Shown: positions 1 to 5,992 of the stretch, piece after piece | Numbering within the stretch: position 1 is the first letter of the stretch | Layout of the letters: the number at the start of each line of letters is the position of its first letter | Source of the DNA: Acidobacteriota bacterium | GTDB lineage: Bacteria; Acidobacteriota; Terriglobia; Terriglobales; Acidobacteriaceae | DNA length: 7,731 nt | Assembly: GCA_021781075.1 (NCBI GenBank) | Contig: JAJXXN010000102.1 | Span: 1-7,731, forward strand | Reading direction: 5' to 3' | The notes under the pieces: generated by a model | Database searches by the model: none | What the model saw: the letters and a program-made list of their open reading frames with translations, nothing else | What the model was told of the DNA's origin: nothing | Program-made: the position numbers and the translations under genes

Positions 1-1
1 C

Positions 2-553
2 AACATCAAACGCGCCATCCAGCGCGGCACGGGCGAGCTCGAAGGAGCAACTTACGATGAGATCAGTTTTGAGGGCTACGGTCCCGGTGGCGTAGCCATC
101 ATCGTCGATGTGCTCACGGACAACCGCAATCGCGCTGTCAGCGAGATTCGCCACGCATTTTCAAAGAATGGCGGAAACCTCGGCGAAACTGGCTCGGTCC
201 GCTTCATGTTCTCAAAAAAGGGCCTCATCGCCATTGAGAAGGATGCAGCCACGGAAGAGCAGTTGATGAACATTGTTCTCGAGCATGGCGGCGAGGACCT
301 CAACGACGAAGGCGACACTTGGGAAATCATCACCGATCCCGCCTCCTTTGAGGCTGTCTCCGAGGCAGTTAAAAAAGCTGGCATTCCGACTGTCATGAGC
401 GAAGTCACCATGGTCGCCTCTACCTACACCAAGCTCGAGGGCGCCGCTGCCAACCAGATGGTGCGCCTGCTGGAGGCGCTCGAGGACAACGACGACACCC
501 AGCACGTCTACTCGAACTTCGACATGGATGAGGAGCAGATGGAAGAGGCCTGA
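2..553 (+). CDS. yebC: YebC/PmpR family (TACO1-like) regulator, 5' end missing
   Basis: The gene enters from the left edge in frame 2 and ends at a TGA. The 183 visible residues cover most of a protein that is usually about 240-250 aa, so roughly the first 60 residues (the N-terminal helical domain) lie outside the window. Family signatures are clear: IKRAIQRGTG at the start, EGYGPGG (visible residues 24-30), DNRNRAVSEIRHAFSKNGG, GSVRFMFSKKG, and a C-terminal MVRLLEALEDNDDTQHVYSN stretch. Proteins of this family are cytoplasmic. They have been described as DNA-binding transcriptional regulators (PmpR) and, more recently, as factors that relieve ribosome stalling, as for mitochondrial TACO1. 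In many proteobacteria yebC sits next to ruvC; here it is followed by a terminator and an unrelated secreted protein. The reading frame is intact, with no odd features. Confidence 0.96.
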   Translation, partial: NIKRAIQRGTGELEGATYDEISFEGYGPGGVAIIVDVLTDNRNRAVSEIRHAFSKNGGNLGETGSVRFMFSKKGLIAIEKDAATEEQLMNIVLEHGGEDLNDEGDTWEIITDPASFEAVSEAVKKAGIPTVMSEVTMVASTYTKLEGAAANQMVRLLEALEDNDDTQHVYSNFDMDEEQMEEA

Positions 554-576
554 GGCCGGCCTAGGAACCCACACGG

Positions 577-608
577 AAAGGCCGCCCGCTTCGGCGGCCT
601 TTCTTTCT
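577..608 (+). terminator. Rho-independent terminator of yebC
   Basis: A perfect 10-bp stem, AAAGGCCGCC (577-586) with GGCGGCCTTT (593-602), encloses a CGCTTC loop. It is followed by a T-rich tail (TTCTTTCT spanning the stem end and beyond). It begins 23 nt after the yebC stop, so it most likely ends that transcript and separates yebC from the secreted protein gene downstream. Confidence 0.88.
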
Positions 609-630
609 ACCCCGCAATCATTTTGTATTT

Positions 631-636
631 GAGGAG
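631..636 (+). promoter_or_regulatory. Ribosome binding site of the PagL-like gene; start is ambiguous
   Basis: GAGGAG is the only good Shine-Dalgarno match upstream of the gene. Its spacing is 1 nt to ATG 638, which is too close, and 7 nt to TTG 644, which is optimal. The spacing argues for the TTG and the codon identity argues for the ATG. The two proteins differ by two residues and both keep the signal peptide. Confidence 0.55.
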
Positions 637-637
637 C

Positions 638-1327
638 ATGAATTTGAAAACCAATTTTGTCCTCCGCGCCATTGGCTTTTTTGCGCTTGGATTGTTTGCC
701 GCTGCCACCCTCAACGCACAGGCCCCTGAAAAGGGTTCCGCTCGCACCTGGGAGTATGGCCCATTCTTCAATGGCGGCGTCGGTATCGGCGACCGCTCCG
801 ACTTCAAATTCATCTGGACCGGCGTCCAGGCCGGTCGTATCATCACGCCCAACCTCAAGGCCGGCATCTTCAGCGGCAACTTTGAACTCAACGGCGAAAT
901 CATTCCCTTCTTCCAGGCCTACACACCAGCCCCGCACACGCTGACAGTCAACACCCCCAACGGGCCGGTCGTTTATCAAATCGGCGGCGGAACCTTCACT
1001 GGCGTCAGCGTTGCCCCGGTCATCTTCCGATGGAATTTCAAAGGACACGGCAGGTTCCAGCCCTGGTTCCAGGCCAAGGGCGCAGTCCTTTACACCACGC
1101 ACAAGTTTCCACCGGATGTTCTTGTCCCGCATGGACAGCCCGGCGGCACCTCGGTCTGGAACTTCATGCCCCAGGGCGGCATTGGCTTCCATTACTTCAC
1201 TCGCCCAAAACGCTCCATCGACCTCGGCATCAACGCCGTTCACATCTCTTCGGCCTCGCTTGGGGACAAAAACCCGGGCGTCAATGCCAGCATGCAGTTC
1301 CAGATCGGTTACACAATCTGGAGATAA
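638..1327 (+). CDS. PagL-like acyloxyacyl hydrolase (lipid A deacylase family), outer-membrane beta-barrel
   Basis: The protein has 229 aa from ATG 638. A basic N-terminus and hydrophobic core (residues 7-25) form a signal peptide, with cleavage probably after Ala27 or Ala29 (NAQA). The mature part alternates polar and hydrophobic residues and is rich in Gly and aromatics, as in an outer-membrane barrel. The C-terminal HISSASLGDKNPGVN (residues 202-216) matches the PagL catalytic region: His202 and Ser204 line up with His126 and Ser128 of Pseudomonas PagL. PagL removes the 3-O acyl chain of lipid A. The position equivalent to catalytic Glu140 is Asn216 here, so activity is uncertain. The start is debatable. 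GAGGAG (631-636) lies only 1 nt from ATG 638 but 7 nt from an in-frame TTG at 644, which would give MKTNFVLRAIGFF. A further TTG at 623 has no ribosome site. Family assignment is good; the exact substrate is inferred. Confidence 0.82.
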   Translation: MNLKTNFVLRAIGFFALGLFAAATLNAQAPEKGSARTWEYGPFFNGGVGIGDRSDFKFIWTGVQAGRIITPNLKAGIFSGNFELNGEIIPFFQAYTPAPHTLTVNTPNGPVVYQIGGGTFTGVSVAPVIFRWNFKGHGRFQPWFQAKGAVLYTTHKFPPDVLVPHGQPGGTSVWNFMPQGGIGFHYFTRPKRSIDLGINAVHISSASLGDKNPGVNASMQFQIGYTIWR

Positions 1328-1381
1328 TCTCCACGGCTCCAACTTGCCTGCCACCGAAACTCGTCTAACCATAGGGTGTTC

Positions 1382-2284
1382 ATGAGCGCACCACTCATAG
1401 CCTGTGTCCCCAACTTCTCCGAAGGAAGGGAAGTACGCATTGTCGAGGCGATTATCGCCGCGATGAAGCTCGATGGTGTGCGCCTGCTCGATTACGCGCT
1501 GGATGCCGGACTCAACCGCTCCGTGGTCACCATTGCCGGTGAACCCCAGGCCGTGCTTGAGGCGGCGATCCGCGGCGCTGGCAAAGCCGCCGAATTGATT
1601 GACCTCAACCGCCATCAGGGCGAACACCCCCGTATTGGCGCCACCGATGTCATTCCTTTTGTCCCCGTGGCCGGCATACGCCTTGAGCAATGCGTGCTTC
1701 TTGCCCGTCAATGCGGACAGGAGATTTGGAAGCGATTCAATATTCCCTCTTATTTTTATGAAGCGGCCTCAACCCGTCCCGACCGCCAAAGCCTGGATGA
1801 ACTGCGCCGAGACCAGTTTGAGACGCTGCGCGAATCAGTCCGTACTGATTCCAAACGCCGGCCCGACATCGGCGGCCCCAACCTTCACCCCACCGCTGGC
1901 GCCTCCGCCGTGGGAGCGCGAAACTACTTGGTCGGCTACATTATCTATTTTAAAAACAACGACATAGCCGCCACCCGCGCCATCGCCCGTGAGATTCGTC
2001 AGAAGCAGGTAAAGGCCATGCCCATGGTCACAGGCGGACAAGCCCAATTGACCATGAATATCTCTGATTTCAACGTCAACCCCATCTCCGCACTCTATGC
2101 AAAAATTCTGCAACTGGCCCAAAAGCACCGCATTGAGATTGCCAGCAGTGAAATCGTTGGCCTCATTCCCGAATCCGCCTGTGAGCGCGATTGCGAGTGG
2201 ATGCGTCATTTAAATGGATTTGTGCCTTCGGATAAAATACTGGAGAGGCGTCTTGAAAAGCCCCTCGAGTGGCCGCGGGCCTGA
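1382..2284 (+). CDS. ftcD: Glutamate formimidoyltransferase (single-domain FTCD)
   Basis: The 300-aa cytoplasmic enzyme transfers the formimino group from N-formimino-L-glutamate to tetrahydrofolate, giving 5-formimino-THF and glutamate, a late step of histidine degradation. From ATG 1382, residues 1-180 form the N-terminal formiminotransferase subdomain: IACVPNFSEG (6-15), LNRSVVT (44-50), and RHQGEHPRIGATDVIPF (77-93). His82 aligns with the catalytic His82 of mammalian FTCD, even in number. PDIGGPNLHPTAGASAVGAR (161-180) leads into the C-terminal subdomain (about 181-296). The helical cyclodeaminase domain of bifunctional FTCD is absent, as in many bacterial monofunctional enzymes. A GTG at 1376 could add two residues (Met-Phe), but ATG 1382 with AGGG about 5 nt upstream is the more natural start. 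The gap to the preceding gene is 54 nt without a terminator-like hairpin, so read-through from it is possible. No hut genes are visible. Confidence 0.93.
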   Translation: MSAPLIACVPNFSEGREVRIVEAIIAAMKLDGVRLLDYALDAGLNRSVVTIAGEPQAVLEAAIRGAGKAAELIDLNRHQGEHPRIGATDVIPFVPVAGIRLEQCVLLARQCGQEIWKRFNIPSYFYEAASTRPDRQSLDELRRDQFETLRESVRTDSKRRPDIGGPNLHPTAGASAVGARNYLVGYIIYFKNNDIAATRAIAREIRQKQVKAMPMVTGGQAQLTMNISDFNVNPISALYAKILQLAQKHRIEIASSEIVGLIPESACERDCEWMRHLNGFVPSDKILERRLEKPLEWPRA

Positions 2285-2370
2285 TGCATGATTTTTTACT
2301 TCTGCGCAATTCTGTTTCAAGCCGCCCCTTGGCGGGCCCATCTTGAGCAGGAATTTTTTTGAACAGCATT

Positions 2371-2385
2371 TGCGGCATCGCCGCA
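2371..2385 (+). promoter_or_regulatory. Small hairpin directly upstream of a ribosome binding site
   Basis: TGCGGC (2371-2376) pairs perfectly with GCCGCA (2380-2385) around a 3-nt ATC loop. It ends 2 nt before the GGAGGA Shine-Dalgarno sequence (2388-2393) of the TTG-started gene at 2399. It does not cover the ribosome site itself. A role in mRNA stability or translation is possible but unproven, and a 6-bp stem can arise by chance in this GC-rich sequence. Confidence 0.3.
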
Positions 2386-2387
2386 TT

Positions 2388-2393
2388 GGAGGA
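2388..2393 (+). promoter_or_regulatory. Strong ribosome binding site supporting a TTG start
   Basis: GGAGGA is followed by a 5-nt spacer and TTG at 2399. No ATG sits at the N-terminus before the signal-peptide core, so this site decides the start in favour of TTG. Confidence 0.75.
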
Positions 2394-2398
2394 ATCCG

Positions 2399-3373
2399 TT
2401 GAAGCCATTGTCAATCTTTCCGGCTGCCGCCCTCATGGCCGCCATCACATTCTTCGCCGCACTTGGCACCACACCCGCAGTTCACGCCTCTCAGCTATCG
2501 ACTGAAGCGCGTACCGCCGTTCCGCATGATGTACAGCAACTTGTGGTCATTGACTACCGCGCGATGCAGGAGTCATCCGCGGCCATGGCCCTGCGCAACA
2601 AAGTGATGCTCCCGGAGCTCAAGCAGCTTGAGGAGGCTCTCCAAAAATCCGGCCTCAATGACAACCACGATGTTGAGCAATTGGCCTTTGCCATCTTCCG
2701 CTACAAGCCCGACAGCGACATGACGAACATCGTCGGGATTGCGCAGGGCCAGTTCTCCACGCAGGACATCCTGGCAAACTTCAAAAAGCAGAAGATCAAG
2801 CCCACCATGATCGGCGAGAACAAGCTCTACCCGCTCGGGACCTCGGGCATGCAGGTTGTTTTTCTCGACGCCTCCACCATCCTCTTCGGCGGGACCAGCG
2901 CCATCAAGCTCGCGCTCAAGGCGCGCGACGGCGAGGAGCAGAACGTGCTCACCAACCAGCCCATCATGGATGCCATGCGCTCGGTTGAAAGCGAGCCGCT
3001 CTGGAGCATCCTCGACAAAAAGGGAACTGAGACCATGATGCGCAGTGTGCTGGGTGAAGCCGGCTCCATCACCGACTTTGACACGGTCCGCAAACGCCTG
3101 CAGGCCTCCTGGTACACCATGAATTTCCAGCATGGCGTCCACTTTGACCTCACCATCCAGACGGGCGACACCTTCACCGCGGCCACGATCGCCTCGCTCC
3201 TCAACGCCGCCGTGGTGGTGCGCAAGATGAGCGGCTCGGATTCCGAGAAGGTGGCACTCGCCAATACCTCCGTCGGTTCCGACGCTGGTAAGCTCAGCGT
3301 GCACTTTGCCGCCAGCGAAAGTGACTTCGAGGGCTTGCTCAAATCACCGCTCTTCCAGGGCATGGTGCATTGA
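2399..3373 (+). CDS. Secreted protein of unknown function
   Basis: I do not recognise the family. The 324-aa protein starts with TTG, fixed by GGAGGA 5 nt upstream. Residues 1-30 form a classic signal peptide (MKPLSIFPAAALMAAITFFA core) with a V-H-A cleavage site after Ala30. There is no lipobox, no later membrane segment and no cysteine anywhere, so a soluble periplasmic or extracellular location is likely. The mature part begins with AVPHDVQQLVVIDYRAM, a pattern reminiscent of proteins that report on or average over hydrophobic ligands (DUF3352-like 'P.dv..v..vd...l' starts). That resemblance is weak and should not be taken as a function. Acidobacteriota genomes carry many such hypotheticals. 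The gene stands between ftcD (114 bp before) and a convergent diguanylate cyclase, so context gives no functional hint. Confidence 0.85.
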   Translation: MKPLSIFPAAALMAAITFFAALGTTPAVHASQLSTEARTAVPHDVQQLVVIDYRAMQESSAAMALRNKVMLPELKQLEEALQKSGLNDNHDVEQLAFAIFRYKPDSDMTNIVGIAQGQFSTQDILANFKKQKIKPTMIGENKLYPLGTSGMQVVFLDASTILFGGTSAIKLALKARDGEEQNVLTNQPIMDAMRSVESEPLWSILDKKGTETMMRSVLGEAGSITDFDTVRKRLQASWYTMNFQHGVHFDLTIQTGDTFTAATIASLLNAAVVVRKMSGSDSEKVALANTSVGSDAGKLSVHFAASESDFEGLLKSPLFQGMVH

Positions 3374-3391
3374 TAGTCTTTCCGCGCTCTT

Positions 3392-3417
3392 CAAAGGCAG
3401 CCCGTGGGCTGCCTTTG
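3392..3417. terminator. Bidirectional terminator between convergent genes
   Basis: CAAAGGCAGCC (3392-3402) pairs perfectly with GGCTGCCTTTG (3407-3417) around a CGTG loop, giving an 11-bp stem. It lies in the 48-bp gap between the stop of the secreted protein gene (+) and the stop of the diguanylate cyclase gene (-). The flanking T-tracts are short on both strands (CCTTTGTTG on +, GCCTTTGAAG on -), so efficiency may be moderate, but position and symmetry fit a shared terminator. Confidence 0.75.
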
Positions 3418-3421
3418 TTGA

Positions 3422-5311
3422 TCAAGCCGCGCTTTCCATTGTGACCGCCAACGTCCCGGCTCCAACCGCCCGGTTTCGGCCCGCGTGCTTGGCTTGGTAC
3501 AGGGCCTTGTCGGCGGCTTCAATCAGTGAATGCGCATTCATGCCACGCTGCGGCACCATGGTCGCATGGCCGATTGAAATCGTCACCACGCCATGCGCGC
3601 TGCTTTCATGCGGCAGCCTCCGCCCGCTCACCGACAGCAAAATCTCCTCCGCCACGGTCCGCGCACCGCACTCATCCGTGTCCGGCAAAATCACCGCGAA
3701 CTCCTCGCCGCCATACCGCGCCACCAGGTCGCCGGGGCGCGAGACCACATCCAGCGCCGCCTCTGCCACCTGCTTCAAGCAACTGTCGCCACGCACATGG
3801 CCGTAGCGGTCGTTGTACTTCTTGAACTCATCCACGTCCATCATCAACAGGCTGATCTGTCCGCTGCTGCGCATCCTACGACGCCATTCCAGACTGAGGA
3901 ATTCGTCGAATCGTCTGCGGTTCGCCGTGCCCGTCAACGCATCCACCACGGCCAATGACTCCAGCGCCTTGTAAGATTCCTGCAATTGCTGCTCTGACCG
4001 TTTCCTTTCTGAAATATCCCGGGCCAGGTTCAAAATCCCGGCGGGTTTTCCTGTCTGCGGGTCGTTGTAAATATGCAAACTCGATTCAATCCACAAATAC
4101 TCACCATTGTGCTTGCGCATCCGGTATTCAATCATGCCGCCCGGCGCCCCGGCCTTGAGCGCCTTCAGCACCATCTCCACCTCCGCGCGGTCGAGTGGGT
4201 GGATGAACTCCGTCATGCCTTTGCCATGTAAATCGGACGGTTCCCAACCCACCATCGCCCGCGCACCCGGCGACACATAGATTCGCTCGCCGGCGAGCGT
4301 CATCAGTACAAACACATCCCGCGAGTTGTCCATGACCAGGTTGTACAGCGCCAAAGTGGTGGAGAGGTGCTTTTTTGTATTAAGCAGTTTTTCCACCACC
4401 ACCGAGACGATGTAGAGCATCGCCATTCCCATGGCGACGAAGCTTTGCAGCCATAGGCTCGATTCCTGTGCTGACATACCCGGCACGATGAGCGGCCCGA
4501 AACCTCGGAGCGTAAGAAATCCGCCGATCAAGGCCACCAGCATCATCCCCATGGCCGCCCAGGCCAACTCGGTATTGAGCAAAGTCAATATCGCCAGGGG
4601 GAAAATACATGGCAGCAAGAAGGGGTGGCTTGCCGAGAAAATAATCAGCGCCATGATCAGCAGCAGGGACATGAACAACAAGCGCTTGCGCCAATTCAAG
4701 GGCCGGCGGTAATGTTCCCGCAGGATGGCCACAAATGCCGGTGTTGAAATGGCAATGCCAAGCCCGTCACTGCCCAGCCAGCCAATTAGAAATTGCATCA
4801 ACCCGTTCTTGTGCAAAAAATGTATTGAAAACAGGCCGAATAGGATCCCCGACAAAGAGGGCAGCAGGGTGGCAAGGAGAATAAACTGCAGCAGGTATTT
4901 TTTCTCAGTGAAATTTGGCAGTGCCGTATCCCGCGGTTTGAGCAGGAATGCCATTGCCAGCAACTCGCCGCAATCTAGGATGGTGAACAATATCATCAAC
5001 TGCGGTTGCACGTGCATTATGAAATTGCCGGCAAACAAGGCCGCTGCCGCTGTTGAAAGATAAAATGCCCAGCTTCGCCGCGGGGCAAGGAGCAAAAACG
5101 CCAGCACCAGGCCGTTCGTGATCCAAATCATTTTCAACCCGGTGTCAAAGTTTTGCTCGAACTGGCAGAGAATGACAACGGAAAGAATAACCCAGAAAAA
5201 GAACGCCAGGTAACGCCACCGGGTCGTGCGCATGAGCCGGAAATAGCGGTAGACGCTTTGCGCGATACGCCCCCGGCCACCCAAGTACTTTTGCCCAGGG
5301 CTGTGCGCCAT
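3422..5311 (-). CDS. MASE1-PAS-GGDEF diguanylate cyclase, membrane-bound
   Basis: This inner-membrane enzyme is predicted to condense two GTP into c-di-GMP. Numbering is from ATG 5311 (629 aa). Residues about 34-310 hold roughly eight to ten hydrophobic segments typical of the MASE1 sensor domain. A PAS/PAC domain follows (about 323-440; LYNLVMDNSRDVFVLM, then GILNLARDISERKR), then a short helix and the GGDEF domain (about 449-614). The catalytic site looks intact: DALTGTANRR (457-466), metal-binding Asp492 in MMDVDEF, FKKYND, and GGEEF (534-538). An inhibitory I-site RPGD (525-528) sits five residues before GGEEF, so product feedback inhibition is expected. There is no EAL or HD-GYP domain. 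A GTG at 5362 would add 17 basic residues but has a poor ribosome site; ATG 5311 has AAAGG 8 nt upstream and is preferred. The signal sensed by MASE1 or PAS is unknown. Confidence 0.93.
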   Translation of the reverse strand: MAHSPGQKYLGGRGRIAQSVYRYFRLMRTTRWRYLAFFFWVILSVVILCQFEQNFDTGLKMIWITNGLVLAFLLLAPRRSWAFYLSTAAAALFAGNFIMHVQPQLMILFTILDCGELLAMAFLLKPRDTALPNFTEKKYLLQFILLATLLPSLSGILFGLFSIHFLHKNGLMQFLIGWLGSDGLGIAISTPAFVAILREHYRRPLNWRKRLLFMSLLLIMALIIFSASHPFLLPCIFPLAILTLLNTELAWAAMGMMLVALIGGFLTLRGFGPLIVPGMSAQESSLWLQSFVAMGMAMLYIVSVVVEKLLNTKKHLSTTLALYNLVMDNSRDVFVLMTLAGERIYVSPGARAMVGWEPSDLHGKGMTEFIHPLDRAEVEMVLKALKAGAPGGMIEYRMRKHNGEYLWIESSLHIYNDPQTGKPAGILNLARDISERKRSEQQLQESYKALESLAVVDALTGTANRRRFDEFLSLEWRRRMRSSGQISLLMMDVDEFKKYNDRYGHVRGDSCLKQVAEAALDVVSRPGDLVARYGGEEFAVILPDTDECGARTVAEEILLSVSGRRLPHESSAHGVVTISIGHATMVPQRGMNAHSLIEAADKALYQAKHAGRNRAVGAGTLAVTMESAA

Positions 5312-5420
5312 TGCGTTCGCCTTTTTGGCCGGGCTATGCAAGCAGCGTCCCGCTTTCTTCACTATCCAAGCACACGATGGACGGATTCAAATTTGATCCC
5401 ATCAATTTTATCGGCAGCTT

Positions 5421-5438
5421 TTCCCGGGAATTTAAATT
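5421..5438. repeat. Two overlapping perfect palindromes, possible operator
   Basis: TTCCCGGGAA (5421-5430) and AATTTAAATT (5429-5438) are both perfect 10-bp palindromes sharing two bases. They lie about 110-127 bp upstream of the preferred cyclase start. This could be a regulator binding site. Short palindromes are common, so confidence is low. Confidence 0.25.
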
Positions 5439-5559
5439 TCAATTGTGCGATTTCGAGTTGGCCTCAACGCACTCATCCTTTTTAGGTTCTTTCTGTTACT
5501 GCGAAATCTATTATTTCTTATAGTTCTCTCAGAGGCATGGAATTGAGGAAAACTACAAT

Positions 5560-5579
5560 TCGCACTCATTGCAGTGCGA
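5560..5579 (-). terminator. Possible weak terminator after the lipoprotein gene
   Basis: TCGCACT (5560-5566) pairs with AGTGCGA (5573-5579), a 7-bp stem with a 6-nt loop. It lies 29 nt past the lipoprotein stop on the - strand. The sequence that follows on that strand (ATTGTAGTTTTCC) is T-rich but not a clean T-run, so this is a tentative call. Confidence 0.4.
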
Positions 5580-5608
5580 CACCGTTCTGCGGTTCCGATT
5601 AAATTCCA

Positions 5609-5977
5609 CTACCTGTTCATACCGGAGATTTCAAAATCAGCCTTTCCATCCGGTTCAAGCACAATCTTCAACGCCCCCTCCTCGCGCTCCTGGAACTCGG
5701 GCCCTGCAATCGTTGTCTCTTTCAGATGGCTCTCTCCCGTCCAGTAGTGCACCTGCATCGCCTTCGAGCCGATAAACTGCATCCTGTAATGCAGCACCTC
5801 GCCCGGCGCCATCGTGTCCTTGCCAAAGCTGGCACTTGGGTAATCCACCTCAACCAACTTGAGCTCCTGCCCGGTCCGGTTTTCCACCGTCGCGTCCACA
5901 TGGTATGAGTGGCATCCCGCCAAGCCCATCACCACCGTCGCTGCTGTCGCCACCCGCATCCGATTCAAAACCCTCAA
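5609..5977 (-). CDS. Small lipoprotein of unknown function, linked to lpxD
   Basis: The 122-aa protein has an n-region with three Arg, a hydrophobic stretch, and a lipobox LAGC with Cys22 as the lipidation site. Cys22 is the only cysteine. The mature part is about 101 aa. Residue +2 is His, so by the E. coli rule it would go to the outer membrane, though that rule may not hold here. The body (VDATVENRTGQELKLVEVDYPSAS onward) looks like a small beta-sandwich. I associate similar short lipoproteins with Acidobacteriota but know no function. The start is TTG at 5977, backed by AAGGAGGGG about 5-7 nt upstream; the ATG seven codons in has a poorer site. The gene lies 15 nt behind the lpxD stop, with its ribosome site in that gap, so it is probably co-transcribed with lpxD. 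A role at the cell envelope is an inference from the lipobox and this linkage. Confidence 0.87.
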   Translation of the reverse strand: MRVLNRMRVATAATVVMGLAGCHSYHVDATVENRTGQELKLVEVDYPSASFGKDTMAPGEVLHYRMQFIGSKAMQVHYWTGESHLKETTIAGPEFQEREEGALKIVLEPDGKADFEISGMNR

Positions 5978-5981
5978 TTGA

Positions 5982-5990
5982 ACCCCTCCT
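5982..5990 (-). promoter_or_regulatory. Strong ribosome binding site for the lipoprotein (TTG start)
   Basis: On the - strand AAGGAGGGG is followed by TTCAA and the TTG start at 5977. It fills the short gap behind the lpxD stop, which supports both the TTG start and independent initiation within a shared mRNA. Confidence 0.75.
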
Positions 5991-5992
5991 TG

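Larger units (their letters stand above)
2285..2398 (+). other. Intergenic region between ftcD and the secreted protein gene
   Basis: This 114-bp gap holds a short hairpin (CCGCC-CCTT-GGCGG, 5-bp stem) about 40 nt after the ftcD stop. It has no T-tract directly behind it; a run of seven T (2354-2360) comes too late for a standard terminator. A second perfect hairpin lies just before the ribosome site of the next gene (separate entry). No promoter could be assigned with confidence. Confidence 0.4.
5312..5608 (-). other. Intergenic region upstream of the diguanylate cyclase gene
   Basis: This roughly 300-bp stretch is visibly more AT-rich than its surroundings and shows no convincing gene; a 70-codon + strand frame through it looks spurious. 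It should hold the promoter of the cyclase gene on the - strand. I find only isolated -10-like hexamers there (TATAAG at 5522-5517, TAAAAT at 5410-5405), without a matching -35 at proper spacing. It also contains two overlapping palindromes (5421-5438) and, at its right end, a hairpin that may terminate the lipoprotein gene. Confidence 0.5.

Noticed and set aside
212..1711. A 499-codon open frame on the - strand
   Set aside because: It lies antisense across three well-supported + strand genes (yebC, PagL-like, ftcD) and crosses the yebC terminator. Its translation shows no family motif. It is a by-product of GC-rich codon use on the other strand.
2319..2360. A possible terminator for ftcD (CCGCC/GGCGG hairpin and T7 run)
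   Set aside because: The stem is only 5 bp and the T-run begins well over 10 nt after it, so it does not meet the pattern of an intrinsic terminator.
2573..3304. A 243-codon open frame on the - strand
   Set aside because: It is wholly antisense to the secreted protein gene, which has a signal peptide and a strong ribosome site. The antisense product is rich in Gly/His/Glu without recognisable motifs.
5311..5523. A 70-codon + strand frame in the AT-rich intergenic region
   Set aside because: It overlaps the possible 5' end of the cyclase gene, has no clear ribosome site and gives a low-complexity sequence without homology that I can recognise.
5363..5530. Sigma70-type promoters for the diguanylate cyclase gene
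   Set aside because: Single -10-like hexamers exist, but none has an acceptable -35 at 16-18 bp, so no promoter is called.
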